From a virus: 21,742 nt of DNA. The notes beneath the pieces are model-generated. The model was given only the letters and a program-made list of their open reading frames with translations, had not been told where the DNA came from and ran no database searches. The position numbers and the translations under genes are program-made. Numbering within the stretch: the stretch's first letter is position 1; each line of letters starts with the position of its first letter. The stretch spans positions 1-21,742 of IMG/VR virus record IMGVR_UViG_3300013126_000289. One strand, given 5' to 3'. This document shows, piece by piece, positions 12,671-19,309 of this stretch.

Positions 12671-12908
12671 GCGGGGCGAGTACTTCGTGGAGAACGGTCC
12701 GTGGAAGGTGTGCAAGACCCTCCCCGGGCCTCTCTACACGCTCTGGAAAGAAAAACAAATCCGAGGGGTCTTTGACTCCTTTGAGGAAGCAAAAGCATGG
12801 GTCTCCCAGACGCAGAACGAGTCGGACGCGCCATCAATTATCTATGCGAGTCGGATGAGCCATACGCCCAAGCCGCCGCTAACTTGGAGGCTGCGGAGCT
12901 CAGAGTAA
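12660..12908 (+). CDS. Small hypothetical protein
   Basis: The 82-residue frame starts at TTG 12660, with GAGGAAG eight bases upstream. GTG at 12687 is an alternative. The product reads WARRGEYFVENGPWKVCKTL, then LWKEKQIRGVFDSFEEAKAW, which looks like a compact alpha/beta fold of about 50 residues. The C-terminal 37 residues overlap the next gene by 112 bases and look unstructured. Its function is unknown. Confidence 0.58.
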   Translation: MWARRGEYFVENGPWKVCKTLPGPLYTLWKEKQIRGVFDSFEEAKAWVSQTQNESDAPSIIYASRMSHTPKPPLTWRLRSSE

Positions 12909-13117
12909 AACAGGTCCGGGAGATTGCTTTCCTTGAGGCAACCGGAACGCAAGCCGAAAGAGCAGCGAAAGCGAACCAGTCGGCAGAATCTCAGGATGCC
13001 AATGCTGAGCTTGAGAAGAAGGTCTACGCCAAGGAGCTCCTGAAGGCTAGGAGAGCGACCGCGATGGTCATCATCGACGTCTGGAGGACGCTGGAAGCCT
13101 CCCAGAGGCGCGCATGA
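12797..13117 (+). CDS. Conserved-type helical phage protein in the nuclease cluster
   Basis: The 106-residue protein begins MGLPDAERVGRAINYLCESD and is helical, with a heptad-like centre (AAELRVKQVREIAFLEATGT) and VIIDVWRTLEASQRRA at the end. Proteins of this design (A-x-x-Y-L-x-x-S-D-E-P-Y-A-x-A...W-R-x-x-x-x-x-Q-R-R) often lie just before YbcO/DUF1364 genes in phages, from memory. GAGGAAGC upstream is a fair ribosome site. Its stop overlaps the next start as ATGA. Possible partner in recombination or ssDNA handling; unproven. Confidence 0.75.
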   Translation: MGLPDAERVGRAINYLCESDEPYAQAAANLEAAELRVKQVREIAFLEATGTQAERAAKANQSAESQDANAELEKKVYAKELLKARRATAMVIIDVWRTLEASQRRA

Positions 13118-13398
13118 GGGACAGGAAGTATCTCGACAAGGTGCGGGAACTGTCTTGCAAGATATGCGGGGCAGACGATGGGACCATCGTCCCAGCGCAC
13201 TACAGCGGTCACATGAGCCACCGCCTCGGAAAGGGCATGGGGCAAAAGGCTTGGGACCATTGCGTCGCAGCATTATGTCATTCATGCCATCAGGTGATGG
13301 ACAGTTACCGCGACGGCAACTCAAAAGACCGCGCGATTACGTTCCTGATTGCTATCCTCGAAACCCAAAAGGAAATTTATGAGAAGGGCAAAGGTTGA
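13114..13398 (+). CDS. DUF1364/YbcO-like recombination nuclease
   Basis: The 94-residue protein has CKIC (15-18), HYSG (29-32), a GKGMGQKA box (39-46), and CHSCH (55-59) followed by an Asp at 63. These Cys/His pairs and the G-M-G-x-K loop are the marks of the YbcO/DUF1364 family, an HNH-related zinc protein in the lambda Nin region (family knowledge). The likely role is processing of branched DNA during phage recombination. It partly overlaps the VRR-NUC gene (20 bases). Confidence 0.82.
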   Translation: MRDRKYLDKVRELSCKICGADDGTIVPAHYSGHMSHRLGKGMGQKAWDHCVAALCHSCHQVMDSYRDGNSKDRAITFLIAILETQKEIYEKGKG

Positions 13399-13657
13399 CC
13401 AGAATCAGGCCGAGATAGTCGCAGCCCTTCGGGATTATGGGGCGACGGTGACCAGCTTGCATCGAGTGGGCGAAGGCGTTCCTGACTTGCTTGTATCGTT
13501 TCTCGGGGTTTGGTATCTGATGGAAATAAAAGTCGGAACGAAAAAGACCAATGACCTGCAAAATGAGTGGATCGAACGACAAAAAGCCCCGGTCTACATC
13601 GTCCGAAGCCCCGCAGACGCCATCCGAATCCTTGCTGCGGTGGAAGAAGCAGGATGA
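13379..13657 (+). CDS. VRR-NUC-type nuclease (Holliday-junction-resolvase-like fold)
   Basis: From ATG 13379 the product is 92 residues. Motifs are DQNQAEIVAALRDYGATV (7-24), GVPDLLV (33-39) and MEIKVG (48-53, with Glu49 and Lys51). The G-x-P-D and E-x-K pair is the PD-(D/E)XK core of VRR-NUC domains, which cut branched or flapped DNA. The single-domain length is normal for phages. An upstream ATG at 13349 lies inside the YbcO-like gene and is less likely. The two nucleases probably act together late in replication. Confidence 0.85.
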   Translation: MRRAKVDQNQAEIVAALRDYGATVTSLHRVGEGVPDLLVSFLGVWYLMEIKVGTKKTNDLQNEWIERQKAPVYIVRSPADAIRILAAVEEAG

Positions 13658-13937
13658 TCGATGGGTGCAGCTAGCGTTGCCTGGGGAAAACCGGCTCATG
13701 GCGGTCTGGCGGGGGCGCCACTGGATTGTCGTAAAAAATTATTGGAAACCGTCGCTTTTGCGATGGGATTTCCCTACCATACTAGGCAAGTTCAAAACAA
13801 GCCGTGAGGCTAGGAAATTCTGCGAGGAATACTATGCCGCTGAAAAAAGGGTCGAATCAGAAAATCATCTCCAGCAACATCAAAAAGGAGATGAAGGCAG
13901 GCAAGCCGCAGAAGCAGGCGATTGCGATTGCGCTTAG
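13632..13937 (+). CDS. Small hypothetical protein overlapping two neighbours
   Basis: The open frame extends upstream to 13551, inside the VRR-NUC gene. The protein-like part begins about [20 protein letters not shown] and includes [16 protein letters not shown] and [15 protein letters not shown]. The start is uncertain: TTG 13632 (used here), GTG 13662 (AGGA nine bases upstream) or ATG 13698. The final 35 residues overlap the DUF6496-like gene by 104 bases and are Gln/Glu/Asp-rich with no clear fold. It looks like a domain of about 60 residues with a strand-rich core. Function unknown. Confidence 0.6.
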   Translation: MLRWKKQDDRWVQLALPGENRLMAVWRGRHWIVVKNYWKPSLLRWDFPTILGKFKTSREARKFCEEYYAAEKRVESENHLQQHQKGDEGRQAAEAGDCDCA

Positions 13938-13965
13938 TTCGGCAGGAAAGGGAAAGAAAAAATGA
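13834..13965 (+). CDS. DUF6496-like small basic protein (43 aa)
   Basis: GAGGAA lies six bases before the ATG. The product is [20 protein letters not shown], then [20 protein letters not shown], ending KKK. The P-L-K-K-G-x-S-x-x-x-I-S-x-N-I and Q-A-I-A-I-A-L-x-x-A-G pattern is a widespread short phage protein of unknown role (DUF6496-type, from memory). The high Lys content suggests it binds DNA or sits in the virion. It lies just before the tail fibre gene, a position repeated by the remnant at 15468. Confidence 0.8.
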   Translation: MPLKKGSNQKIISSNIKKEMKAGKPQKQAIAIALSSAGKGKKK

Positions 13966-13972
13966 CCAAGAT

Positions 13973-15193
13973 ATGCCTCTCGTAACTAAAGCCTTCGCAG
14001 ACATCATCACGTTCACCAGAGCGAGCTCCGGGACGTATTTCGATGCGACTGGAACCCTTCAGACCGCAACAACTGATGCAGCGCGCTTCGACTACAACCC
14101 GAGCACATTGGCTGCACAGGGAATGTTGGTTGAGGAGCAGCGGACGAACAGCATTCGTAATAATACGATGGTTGGTGCTGTTGCTGGGACGCCGGGAACG
14201 GCTCCGACGAATTGGTCAGTAACAGCAGGCGCTGGGCTATCTTCTGAAGTAATTGGCACCGGAACAGAAAGCGGTATCACTTACATTGACATTCGTATTT
14301 TTGGGACAACGGCAGGTTCGGTCAGCATAGATATTGTTTTTGAACCAGCCGCAAGTGTGACTGCTTTAACTGGACAAACGTGGACAGAAGCAATTTATCA
14401 AAAATTGGCAGGTGGCACGTTAACAAATATATCGTCATTTGTGTTTCGTTTTAATGAGTTCACATCAGGCGGTGTATTTATTAGCGGTCAAAATTCATCT
14501 TCCCTTGCTGTTCCGACATCAAGCGGACTTGCAACTCAAAGAGTCAATGGGACAGTCACATTGAATGGTGGCGCCACAACCGCTCAATTACTAGCGTTTT
14601 TGCGAATTATTACTGGAACGGGAGCGGTGGACCTTACCCTCCGCATCGGTATGCCGCAGCTTGAACTCGGAGCCTTCGCCACTTCCGTCATTTCCACCTC
14701 ATCAGCAGCAGCCACCCGCTCCGCTGATGTTGCGAGCGTTAACACGCTAAGCCCTTGGTATAACGCGGCGGCGGGGACGTTGTTCGCTCAATACAGTTCA
14801 ATAGGAATTTCTGGAACCCAATATATAGCGGCGATGGACAATGGCGCTGGATTCGCAGACTCATGCACTTTGTACATGGTAAGTTCTGGTTTTCCAAGAT
14901 GGGATGTTTTTGTAAGTAGTTCATCCCAAGCGGCTTTAACTCCATCTCCCGGCACAGCAATTAGTGCGAATACTTTGATAAAGTTAAGTGGTGCATATTT
15001 GGTAAATGATTTTGCCTCAAGCAGAAATGGGGGGGCCGTTTCGACCGACACTTCTGGAACAGTGCCGACTTTGAGTCGTTTAACTTTAGGAAATTCAAAT
15101 TTAACAACGTCATTTCTCAACGGCCACATCCAACGTATCGTCTATTATCCCCGCAGATTAACTAATGCTGAACTTCAGGGAATCACGACATGA
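13973..15193 (+). CDS. Tail fibre/receptor-binding-type protein with C-terminal lectin-like domain
   Basis: From ATG 13973 the protein is 406 residues. It begins MPLVTKAFADIITFTRASSG, followed by TYFDATG and a LVEEQRTN motif, the standard N-terminal module of many phage tail proteins (F-x-R-A-S-x-x-T-Y-x-D ... G-x-L-x-E-x-x-R-T-N). The middle is a beta-rich carbohydrate-binding-like domain. The C-terminal half (from about 265) with FAQYSS, LTLGNSN and FLNGHIQRIVYYPRRLTNAE resembles a LamG/concanavalin A sandwich. Bases about 14280-14600 and 14800-15120 are visibly AT-richer, consistent with exchange of receptor-binding parts. The ribosome site is weak. The stop overlaps the next start (ATGA). 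Confidence 0.82.
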   Translation: MPLVTKAFADIITFTRASSGTYFDATGTLQTATTDAARFDYNPSTLAAQGMLVEEQRTNSIRNNTMVGAVAGTPGTAPTNWSVTAGAGLSSEVIGTGTESGITYIDIRIFGTTAGSVSIDIVFEPAASVTALTGQTWTEAIYQKLAGGTLTNISSFVFRFNEFTSGGVFISGQNSSSLAVPTSSGLATQRVNGTVTLNGGATTAQLLAFLRIITGTGAVDLTLRIGMPQLELGAFATSVISTSSAAATRSADVASVNTLSPWYNAAAGTLFAQYSSIGISGTQYIAAMDNGAGFADSCTLYMVSSGFPRWDVFVSSSSQAALTPSPGTAISANTLIKLSGAYLVNDFASSRNGGAVSTDTSGTVPTLSRLTLGNSNLTTSFLNGHIQRIVYYPRRLTNAELQGITT

Positions 15194-15465
15194 GTTACAA
15201 CGACTATCTTTTAAAGTTCGCGGACGAAGCAGAGTGCAATACCATGCTGTTCACCGAAAGCACCTACGACGGACAGACTGTGCTGATTCCGAAATACACG
15301 GCTGTTGACGTTATCGGAATCATTTACGAGGACCAAGAAGATCCAGACCTCCCGCCGGTTCCGTATGACGGATGGCATGCCAACGTGCGGAATGTCGCGG
15401 AAGCCCCTGAGCTTGAGGCTTACCAAGTCTTTCCGGCCAAGCAGGTGAGGGTGTGGGCGTCCTGA
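15190..15465 (+). CDS. Small tail-region protein of unknown function
   Basis: The 91-residue protein starts MSYNDYLLKFADEAECNTML and is acidic (YEDQEDPDLPPVPYDGWHAN). It ends FPAKQVRVWAS. It has no TM segment. It is coupled by an ATGA overlap to the tail fibre-like gene; short proteins of this look often follow phage receptor-binding genes and may be chaperones or fibre caps. That is an inference from position. Confidence 0.75.
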   Translation: MSYNDYLLKFADEAECNTMLFTESTYDGQTVLIPKYTAVDVIGIIYEDQEDPDLPPVPYDGWHANVRNVAEAPELEAYQVFPAKQVRVWAS

Positions 15466-15467
15466 CG

Positions 15468-15543
15468 GAAATGAAAGTGAAAGCCAAGGAAGCCCGAGAC
15501 CAAGCCATTTCTTAATTCGACAGGAAAGAGTAAGAAAAAATAA
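15468..15543 (+). pseudogene. Decayed copy of the DUF6496-like gene's 3' end
   Basis: Between two tail genes, one frame reads EMKVKAKEARDQAIS then stops. After a frame shift the text continues LNSTGKSKKK and TAA. The live gene at 13834 has EMKAGKP...QKQAIAIAL and SSAGKGKKK. The last 30 bases (15511-15540) match 13933-13962 at 26 of 30 positions. No start with a ribosome site remains. It may now serve only as the leader of the next gene. Confidence 0.5.
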
Positions 15544-16001
15544 TGGTCGACATCGTAAAGCTCAAAGCGCTGATTGAGCAGCCGCCATACGACGTAATGA
15601 CCGACGCCGAGTTGGTGTCGGCATTGAACGCGCCCACCGTGAAAGTGCAGCAAAACATTACAAAGGCCAGGCTCTTGCAGTGGGCGGGGGCGAATGGCGG
15701 ATTCACGACCATCAATGCCGCGGCTGCATATAACACCGGAGCCGACGCGCAAAAGACAGCGGTGCAAAACGCCGGCATGGCTGCTCAGGCGCTTTTTGCG
15801 TGCGGGGATGTTCCTGAGTTCGACACTGGAAGCGCTGAGAATCAAGCCATGCTGAGCCTGTTCGTGTCCGTTGGGCTTATGACGCAGGCAGCGATGGATT
15901 CTCTGCTGGCACTTGGGGCCGTGATGAAAACGCCGCAAGAGGTCGCGGGCGTTGGCGGGTATGTGAACTTCGGAGACATTGCCGAGGCGAGGGCTTTCTG
16001 A
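15543..16001 (+). CDS. Tail-region protein of unknown function
   Basis: The 152-residue helical protein begins MVDIVKLKALIEQPPYDVMT and has DAELVSALNAPTVKVQQNIT (21-40) and a C-terminal MKTPQEVAGVGGYVNFGDIA. The start overlaps the remnant stop (TAATG), and its own stop overlaps the next start (TGATG). Helical proteins of this type accompany phage tail modules. I do not recognise a named family. There is no TM segment or signal. Confidence 0.78.
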   Translation: MVDIVKLKALIEQPPYDVMTDAELVSALNAPTVKVQQNITKARLLQWAGANGGFTTINAAAAYNTGADAQKTAVQNAGMAAQALFACGDVPEFDTGSAENQAMLSLFVSVGLMTQAAMDSLLALGAVMKTPQEVAGVGGYVNFGDIAEARAF

Positions 16002-16513
16002 TGGCAACGCAGACAATCAATTACAGCTCAAACACTAGCATCACGATGGACTTGGCCAACCTTGCGAGTTCGTCAACTTGGGTTGCTGGCCGCGAAAGCA
16101 ACGAAATTGACAACACGAGCAACAAGTATGTGGATTGTCTCGTGGATGGGTCTGTGTCGGTTGGGACGACTCCGACAATTAACACTGTGATTAATGTTTT
16201 TGTGTGGGGCGCGGAAGTTGCCCCAAGCACAACGGCGATTGACGTGATTGATGGCGTTGATTCAGCAGAAACAATAACGAATACAGGTGTTTTGTATTCA
16301 ATGTTTAGGCTAGGCGCCGCGATCAACGTATTGCAAAACACTTCTGACATTTTGTATCCGATTGCTCCGTTTTCTGTCGCTCAGCTTTTTGGTGGAGTGA
16401 TGCCGAAATATTGGGGGCTGTTTGTCGCTCACAATACGGCGGTGAATCTTAGGAACACGGCCATCAATACTAATAGTTTCAACTTTGTTGGAATTAAATA
16501 CGACGTAGCCTGA
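16001..16513 (+). CDS. Beta-rich tail-region protein
   Basis: The 170-residue protein begins MATQTINYSSNTSITMDLAN. It is rich in Thr, Ser, Asn and Val, with alternating hydrophobic strands (YVDCLVDGSVSVGTTPTINT) and a C-terminal NSFNFVGIKYDVA, typical of phage baseplate or tail-attached beta-sandwich proteins. It is AT-richer than the core genes, as are neighbouring receptor-binding regions. It is coupled to the LamG gene by a TGATG overlap. Specific function unknown. Confidence 0.78.
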   Translation: MATQTINYSSNTSITMDLANLASSSTWVAGRESNEIDNTSNKYVDCLVDGSVSVGTTPTINTVINVFVWGAEVAPSTTAIDVIDGVDSAETITNTGVLYSMFRLGAAINVLQNTSDILYPIAPFSVAQLFGGVMPKYWGLFVAHNTAVNLRNTAINTNSFNFVGIKYDVA

Positions 16514-17274
16514 TGTCACTTTTTTTCAACGAAACGCAGGGGGTTTGGCTTGGTAGCGGCGGGAACAATAAACCGCTAAACATAACTGTTGCGTATCCGT
16601 TCACGCTTGCGTGTTGGTTTTACCCCACAAGCCTTTCTGGAGCCACCGACATTTTTCATGTTGGCGCCTCAGCAGCGAACAACTCTTATTGGATTGGAAC
16701 TTTTTCGACAAGCTTGTCAGTTCAGACATGGAACGGAACGCAAGGGACGACGCTTTTACGGTCTGGAATTGTTCTCAATCGGTGGAACCATGCAGTAGGG
16801 AGATTCAGCAGCAATACAGGCCGCGCAATTCATCTTAACGCAAGCCCCCAAACTCTCAGCAGCACAAACAGCAACCAGACAAGTCAGGTTCTTGATAAAT
16901 TCATTCTAGGCCAAGCGGATTTTGCGGGGAGGTTTTTCAGCGGATATATTGGTCATGTTGCTTTGTGGAACGCAAATCTGCAAAACGCGGACGTAGCATT
17001 GCTTGGAAGAGGCGCAAGTCCGTTATCGGTTAGGCGTCAGAATCTTGTTGTTTATTTCCCTCTGCAAGGCGGCGTTCTGCGAAATGTAGCGGACGCGAAA
17101 AGCAGAGTGGGCCAGCCATTCTCTACGCGCGGAGTTAGGTTTTCAAACTGGGATCCGCCAGTTAAGACCATCCTCCCAATCAACCGTCTTGCAAAACTAC
17201 CAGTAGAGGCTGCTGCTGGCGTCACAATTCCTGTACTTTATCGGCAACGACAGATGCAAGGCATGGCCGCATGA
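16513..17274 (+). CDS. LamG/concanavalin A-like lectin domain tail protein
   Basis: The 253-residue protein has the LamG pattern in its first 165 residues: YPFTLACWFYPTS, IFHVGASAANNSYWI, LNRWNHAVGRFSSNTGRAIH, and FSGYIGHVALWNANLQNADV. The W-N-H-x-x-G and G-x-I-x-x-V-x-x-W elements are diagnostic for the sandwich that binds sugars. The C-terminal 80 residues are unassigned. Its likely role is glycan binding on the host surface as part of the tail fibre complex. It overlaps the next gene as ATGA. Confidence 0.85.
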   Translation: MSLFFNETQGVWLGSGGNNKPLNITVAYPFTLACWFYPTSLSGATDIFHVGASAANNSYWIGTFSTSLSVQTWNGTQGTTLLRSGIVLNRWNHAVGRFSSNTGRAIHLNASPQTLSSTNSNQTSQVLDKFILGQADFAGRFFSGYIGHVALWNANLQNADVALLGRGASPLSVRRQNLVVYFPLQGGVLRNVADAKSRVGQPFSTRGVRFSNWDPPVKTILPINRLAKLPVEAAAGVTIPVLYRQRQMQGMAA

Positions 17275-18122
17275 TATTTCTTAAACAGTCCACAGCCTCA
17301 CAAGAAGTTCCTCTCGGTTACTTTGTAGATTCCACAGATGGCAACACCGAAGAGACCGCGCTGACCATTGCGAACACCGATATAAAGCTCTGGAAAACCG
17401 GAGCGACCACGCTTGCAAACAAAAACAGCGGCGGCGCTACGGCAATCTCGAACGGGATTTATTATGCAGTTCTTGACGCAACAGACACCGACACGCTCGG
17501 GCCGATGGTCATCTTCGTGCATGTCGCCGGAGCTCTAACGGTTCGTCTGGAATGTTGCGTGCTGGCCGCGAATGTCTATGACTCGTTCATCGGAAACACG
17601 GACAAACTTGATGTCAACACTGCCGAAATATCAGGAACTACAGTCTCAACAACTTCGGCGCAAATTGGCGTCAATGTTGTCAACGCCGGCGGAACTGCTT
17701 GGGGTAGCGGCGCTATTACTAGCGGTGTCTTTGGTGCTGGCGCTATTACTGCCTCTGCGATTGCTACTGACGCTATCGGCGCTGCCGAAATTGCTGCGGA
17801 CGCAGTAACCAAGATTCAGGCCGGACTAGCTACTTCGTCCAGCATCTCGGCGCTCAACAACATCAGCACGACCGACGTCAAGACCCAAGTGGTCGCGGCT
17901 CTCAACACAGATACCTACGCAGAGCCCGGAAGCGGGGCGCCAGGTTCGACAATCACCCTTGCCGCAAAAATCGGGTATCTCTACAAGGCCTTCCGAAACA
18001 AGGTCACTCAGACCTCGACCGAGTACAAGCTCTTCGCAGACGACGAGTCGACCGTGCACCAGAAAGCGACTGTCTCTGACGATGGGACAACCTTCACGAG
18101 GACCGAAGTCGGCGGGCCGTGA
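17271..18122 (+). CDS. Minor tail/fibre stalk-type protein
   Basis: The 283-residue protein begins MIFLKQSTASQEVPLGYFVD, and continues STDGNTEETALTIANTDIKL, a common phage module (F-L-K-Q-S-T-A ... F-V-D-S-T-D-G-x-T-x-E-T-x-L-T-I). Residues about 145-200 are Ala/Gly/Ile/Thr-rich short repeats (GAGAITASAIATDAIGAAEI), likely a trimeric stalk. The C-terminus (YLYKAFRNKVTQTSTEYKLF) is also common in these proteins. It is probably a virion fibre or baseplate component; the exact place is unknown. The stop overlaps the next GTG start. Confidence 0.8.
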   Translation: MIFLKQSTASQEVPLGYFVDSTDGNTEETALTIANTDIKLWKTGATTLANKNSGGATAISNGIYYAVLDATDTDTLGPMVIFVHVAGALTVRLECCVLAANVYDSFIGNTDKLDVNTAEISGTTVSTTSAQIGVNVVNAGGTAWGSGAITSGVFGAGAITASAIATDAIGAAEIAADAVTKIQAGLATSSSISALNNISTTDVKTQVVAALNTDTYAEPGSGAPGSTITLAAKIGYLYKAFRNKVTQTSTEYKLFADDESTVHQKATVSDDGTTFTRTEVGGP

Positions 18123-18547
18123 ACACGCCATCAAAACGCTTTAGCGCCATTCATGTCGCCCTGCCCTTCCGAGGCGCGGGATACATTCCGGATGGCTCCA
18201 CCGACCGAATCGCTGCTGCGTTTCTGTATGACGGATTCGGCGCAAAGCCTCCGACTCCCGTTGTTGTTAAGACTGGCGGCATCGGGCACAAATACCCCAA
18301 GCGCGTCACGGTCGATGGGCGGGTTTACACGGTCAGGAGCCGGGCCGAAGAGCTTGAACTGCTCCGGCAGCTTACTGAAAAAGCCAATGACCAAGCGGCA
18401 ATCGCGAAGGCTCTCGGGGACGAGGTTCTTGCCAGACGCATAATCAAGAAGGCGAAGCGCCTCGAAACGAAAATTGACACCCGCGCAGACTGGCTTGCAA
18501 GATTGTTGCGCGAGGACGAGGAAATCCTGCTTTTACTGACAGCTTAG
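18119..18547 (+). CDS. Hypothetical protein after the tail genes
   Basis: The 142-residue protein starts at GTG in a GTGA overlap. The N-terminal part includes FRGAGYIPDGSTDRIAAAFL; the C-terminal half is a long charged helix (RSRAEELELLRQLTEKANDQ and onward to KAKRLETKIDTRADWLARLL), probably coiled coil. It ends in an acidic/apolar tail (EDEEILLLLTA). No named family was recognised. It may be an assembly or tail-associated factor, by position only. Confidence 0.72.
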   Translation: MNTPSKRFSAIHVALPFRGAGYIPDGSTDRIAAAFLYDGFGAKPPTPVVVKTGGIGHKYPKRVTVDGRVYTVRSRAEELELLRQLTEKANDQAAIAKALGDEVLARRIIKKAKRLETKIDTRADWLARLLREDEEILLLLTA

Positions 18548-18555
18548 GAGAAACC

Positions 18556-18699
18556 ATGAAAGGTCTTTACGCAAACATCAATGCCAAGCGCGAGCGCATC
18601 AAGGAAGGTTCTGGCGAGAAGATGCGAAAGCCCGGCAGCAAAGGGGCGCCGACGGCTAAGGCATTTAAGGCATCTGCGAAAACAGCCAAGAAGAAGTAA
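18556..18699 (+). CDS. Small basic phage protein (47 aa)
   Basis: AGGAG is placed six bases before the ATG. The product begins MKGLYANINAKRERIKEGSG and continues EKMRKPGSKGAPTAKAFKAS, ending in AKKK. The K-G-L-Y-A-N-I-x-A-K-R-x-R-I-x-x-G-S-G-E-K-M-R-x-P-G-x-K-G-A-P pattern is a recurrent phage protein near terminase genes (from memory). Lys content suggests nucleic-acid or capsid association. The stop overlaps the next start (TAATG). Confidence 0.8.
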   Translation: MKGLYANINAKRERIKEGSGEKMRKPGSKGAPTAKAFKASAKTAKKK

Positions 18700-18974
18700 T
18701 GGCTGGCCTCCTCGACAAGGACATGATGCCCTGCAACAAACCACGCAGGACACCGGGTCATCCGAAGAAGTCTCATGTGGTTAAGGCCTGTTACGACGGC
18801 ACGGAGAAAGTCATCCGATTCGGTCAGCAAGGAGCCAAGACCGCAGGCAAACCGAAGGCTGGAGAGTCAGCGGCGACTACTGAAAAACGAAAGTCTTTCA
18901 AGGCCAGGCACGGCAAGAACATCAATAAGGGCAAGTCATCGGCAGCGTACTGGGCGGACAAGGTTAAGTGGTAA
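18699..18974 (+). CDS. Conserved-type basic phage protein (91 aa)
   Basis: The protein begins MAGLLDKDMMPCNKPRRTPG and has KSHVVKACYDGTEKVIRFGQ (24-43) and a C-terminal KSFKARHGKNINKGKSSAAY followed by WADKVKW. This 'K-S-x-V-V-K-A-C ... I-R-F-G-Q-Q-G ... F-K-A-R-H-x-K-N-I-x-K-G-K-x-S-A-A-Y-W-A-x-K-x-K-W' order is widespread in phages near terminase or head genes (from memory). It may bind DNA or belong to the head. Coupled to the 47-residue gene. Confidence 0.8.
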   Translation: MAGLLDKDMMPCNKPRRTPGHPKKSHVVKACYDGTEKVIRFGQQGAKTAGKPKAGESAATTEKRKSFKARHGKNINKGKSSAAYWADKVKW

Positions 18975-19048
18975 GAATGCTCCTACCCTTTTCAAGACGC
19001 ACCGTTTAGGATTACCCTACCACTCAACCATTTACGATTTGACATAAT
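18975..19048. other. 74-base gap before terminase; nothing firmly assigned
   Basis: This is the longest + strand gap between 13973 and the end of the window. It is AT-rich toward the terminase start, with TTGACATAAT directly before the ATG and no good ribosome site. No properly spaced -10/-35 pair and no terminator hairpin were found. Confidence 0.35.
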
Positions 19049-19309
19049 ATGCCATCACCCGGTGCACCAGTCGGAAACAAGAACGCGGTCAAGAACAAAA
19101 TCTGGAGCGAGGCCATTCGGCGTGCTGTGCTGCAAGGCAAGAAACTGGACAGCCTTGCCAATGCCATCATCACCGCAGCGGAGGGTGGCGACATTGCTGC
19201 GCTGAAGGAAATCGGTGACAGGCTTGAGGGCAAGGTCACTCAGACCATTGCGGGCGAAAATGGGCCAGTTGAACTGGTGATTACATGGTCCGACAGCACA
19301 TCCAGCTGA
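19049..19309 (+). CDS. terS: Terminase small subunit
   Basis: The 86-residue protein begins MPSPGAPVGNKNAVKNKIWS and has EAIRRAVLQGKKLDSLANAI (21-40) and ALKEIGDRLEGKVTQTI. The N-K-N-A-V-K box, the central helix pair and I-G-D-R-L-E-G-K are typical of short phage TerS proteins, which recognise the packaging site and load TerL. The C-terminus (VELVITWSDSTSS) is an oligomerisation-type strand tail. No ribosome site is evident before the ATG. It overlaps the TerL start by 25 bases. Confidence 0.82.
   Translation: MPSPGAPVGNKNAVKNKIWSEAIRRAVLQGKKLDSLANAIITAAEGGDIAALKEIGDRLEGKVTQTIAGENGPVELVITWSDSTSS

Noticed and set aside
12842-13324. 160-codon - strand frame rich in Cys and Arg
   Set aside because: It is antisense to the helical protein and YbcO-like genes, with no start signal.
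15420-16016. 198-codon - strand frame
   Set aside because: It lies opposite the coupled tail genes and has a His/Arg/Leu composition typical of a shadow frame.
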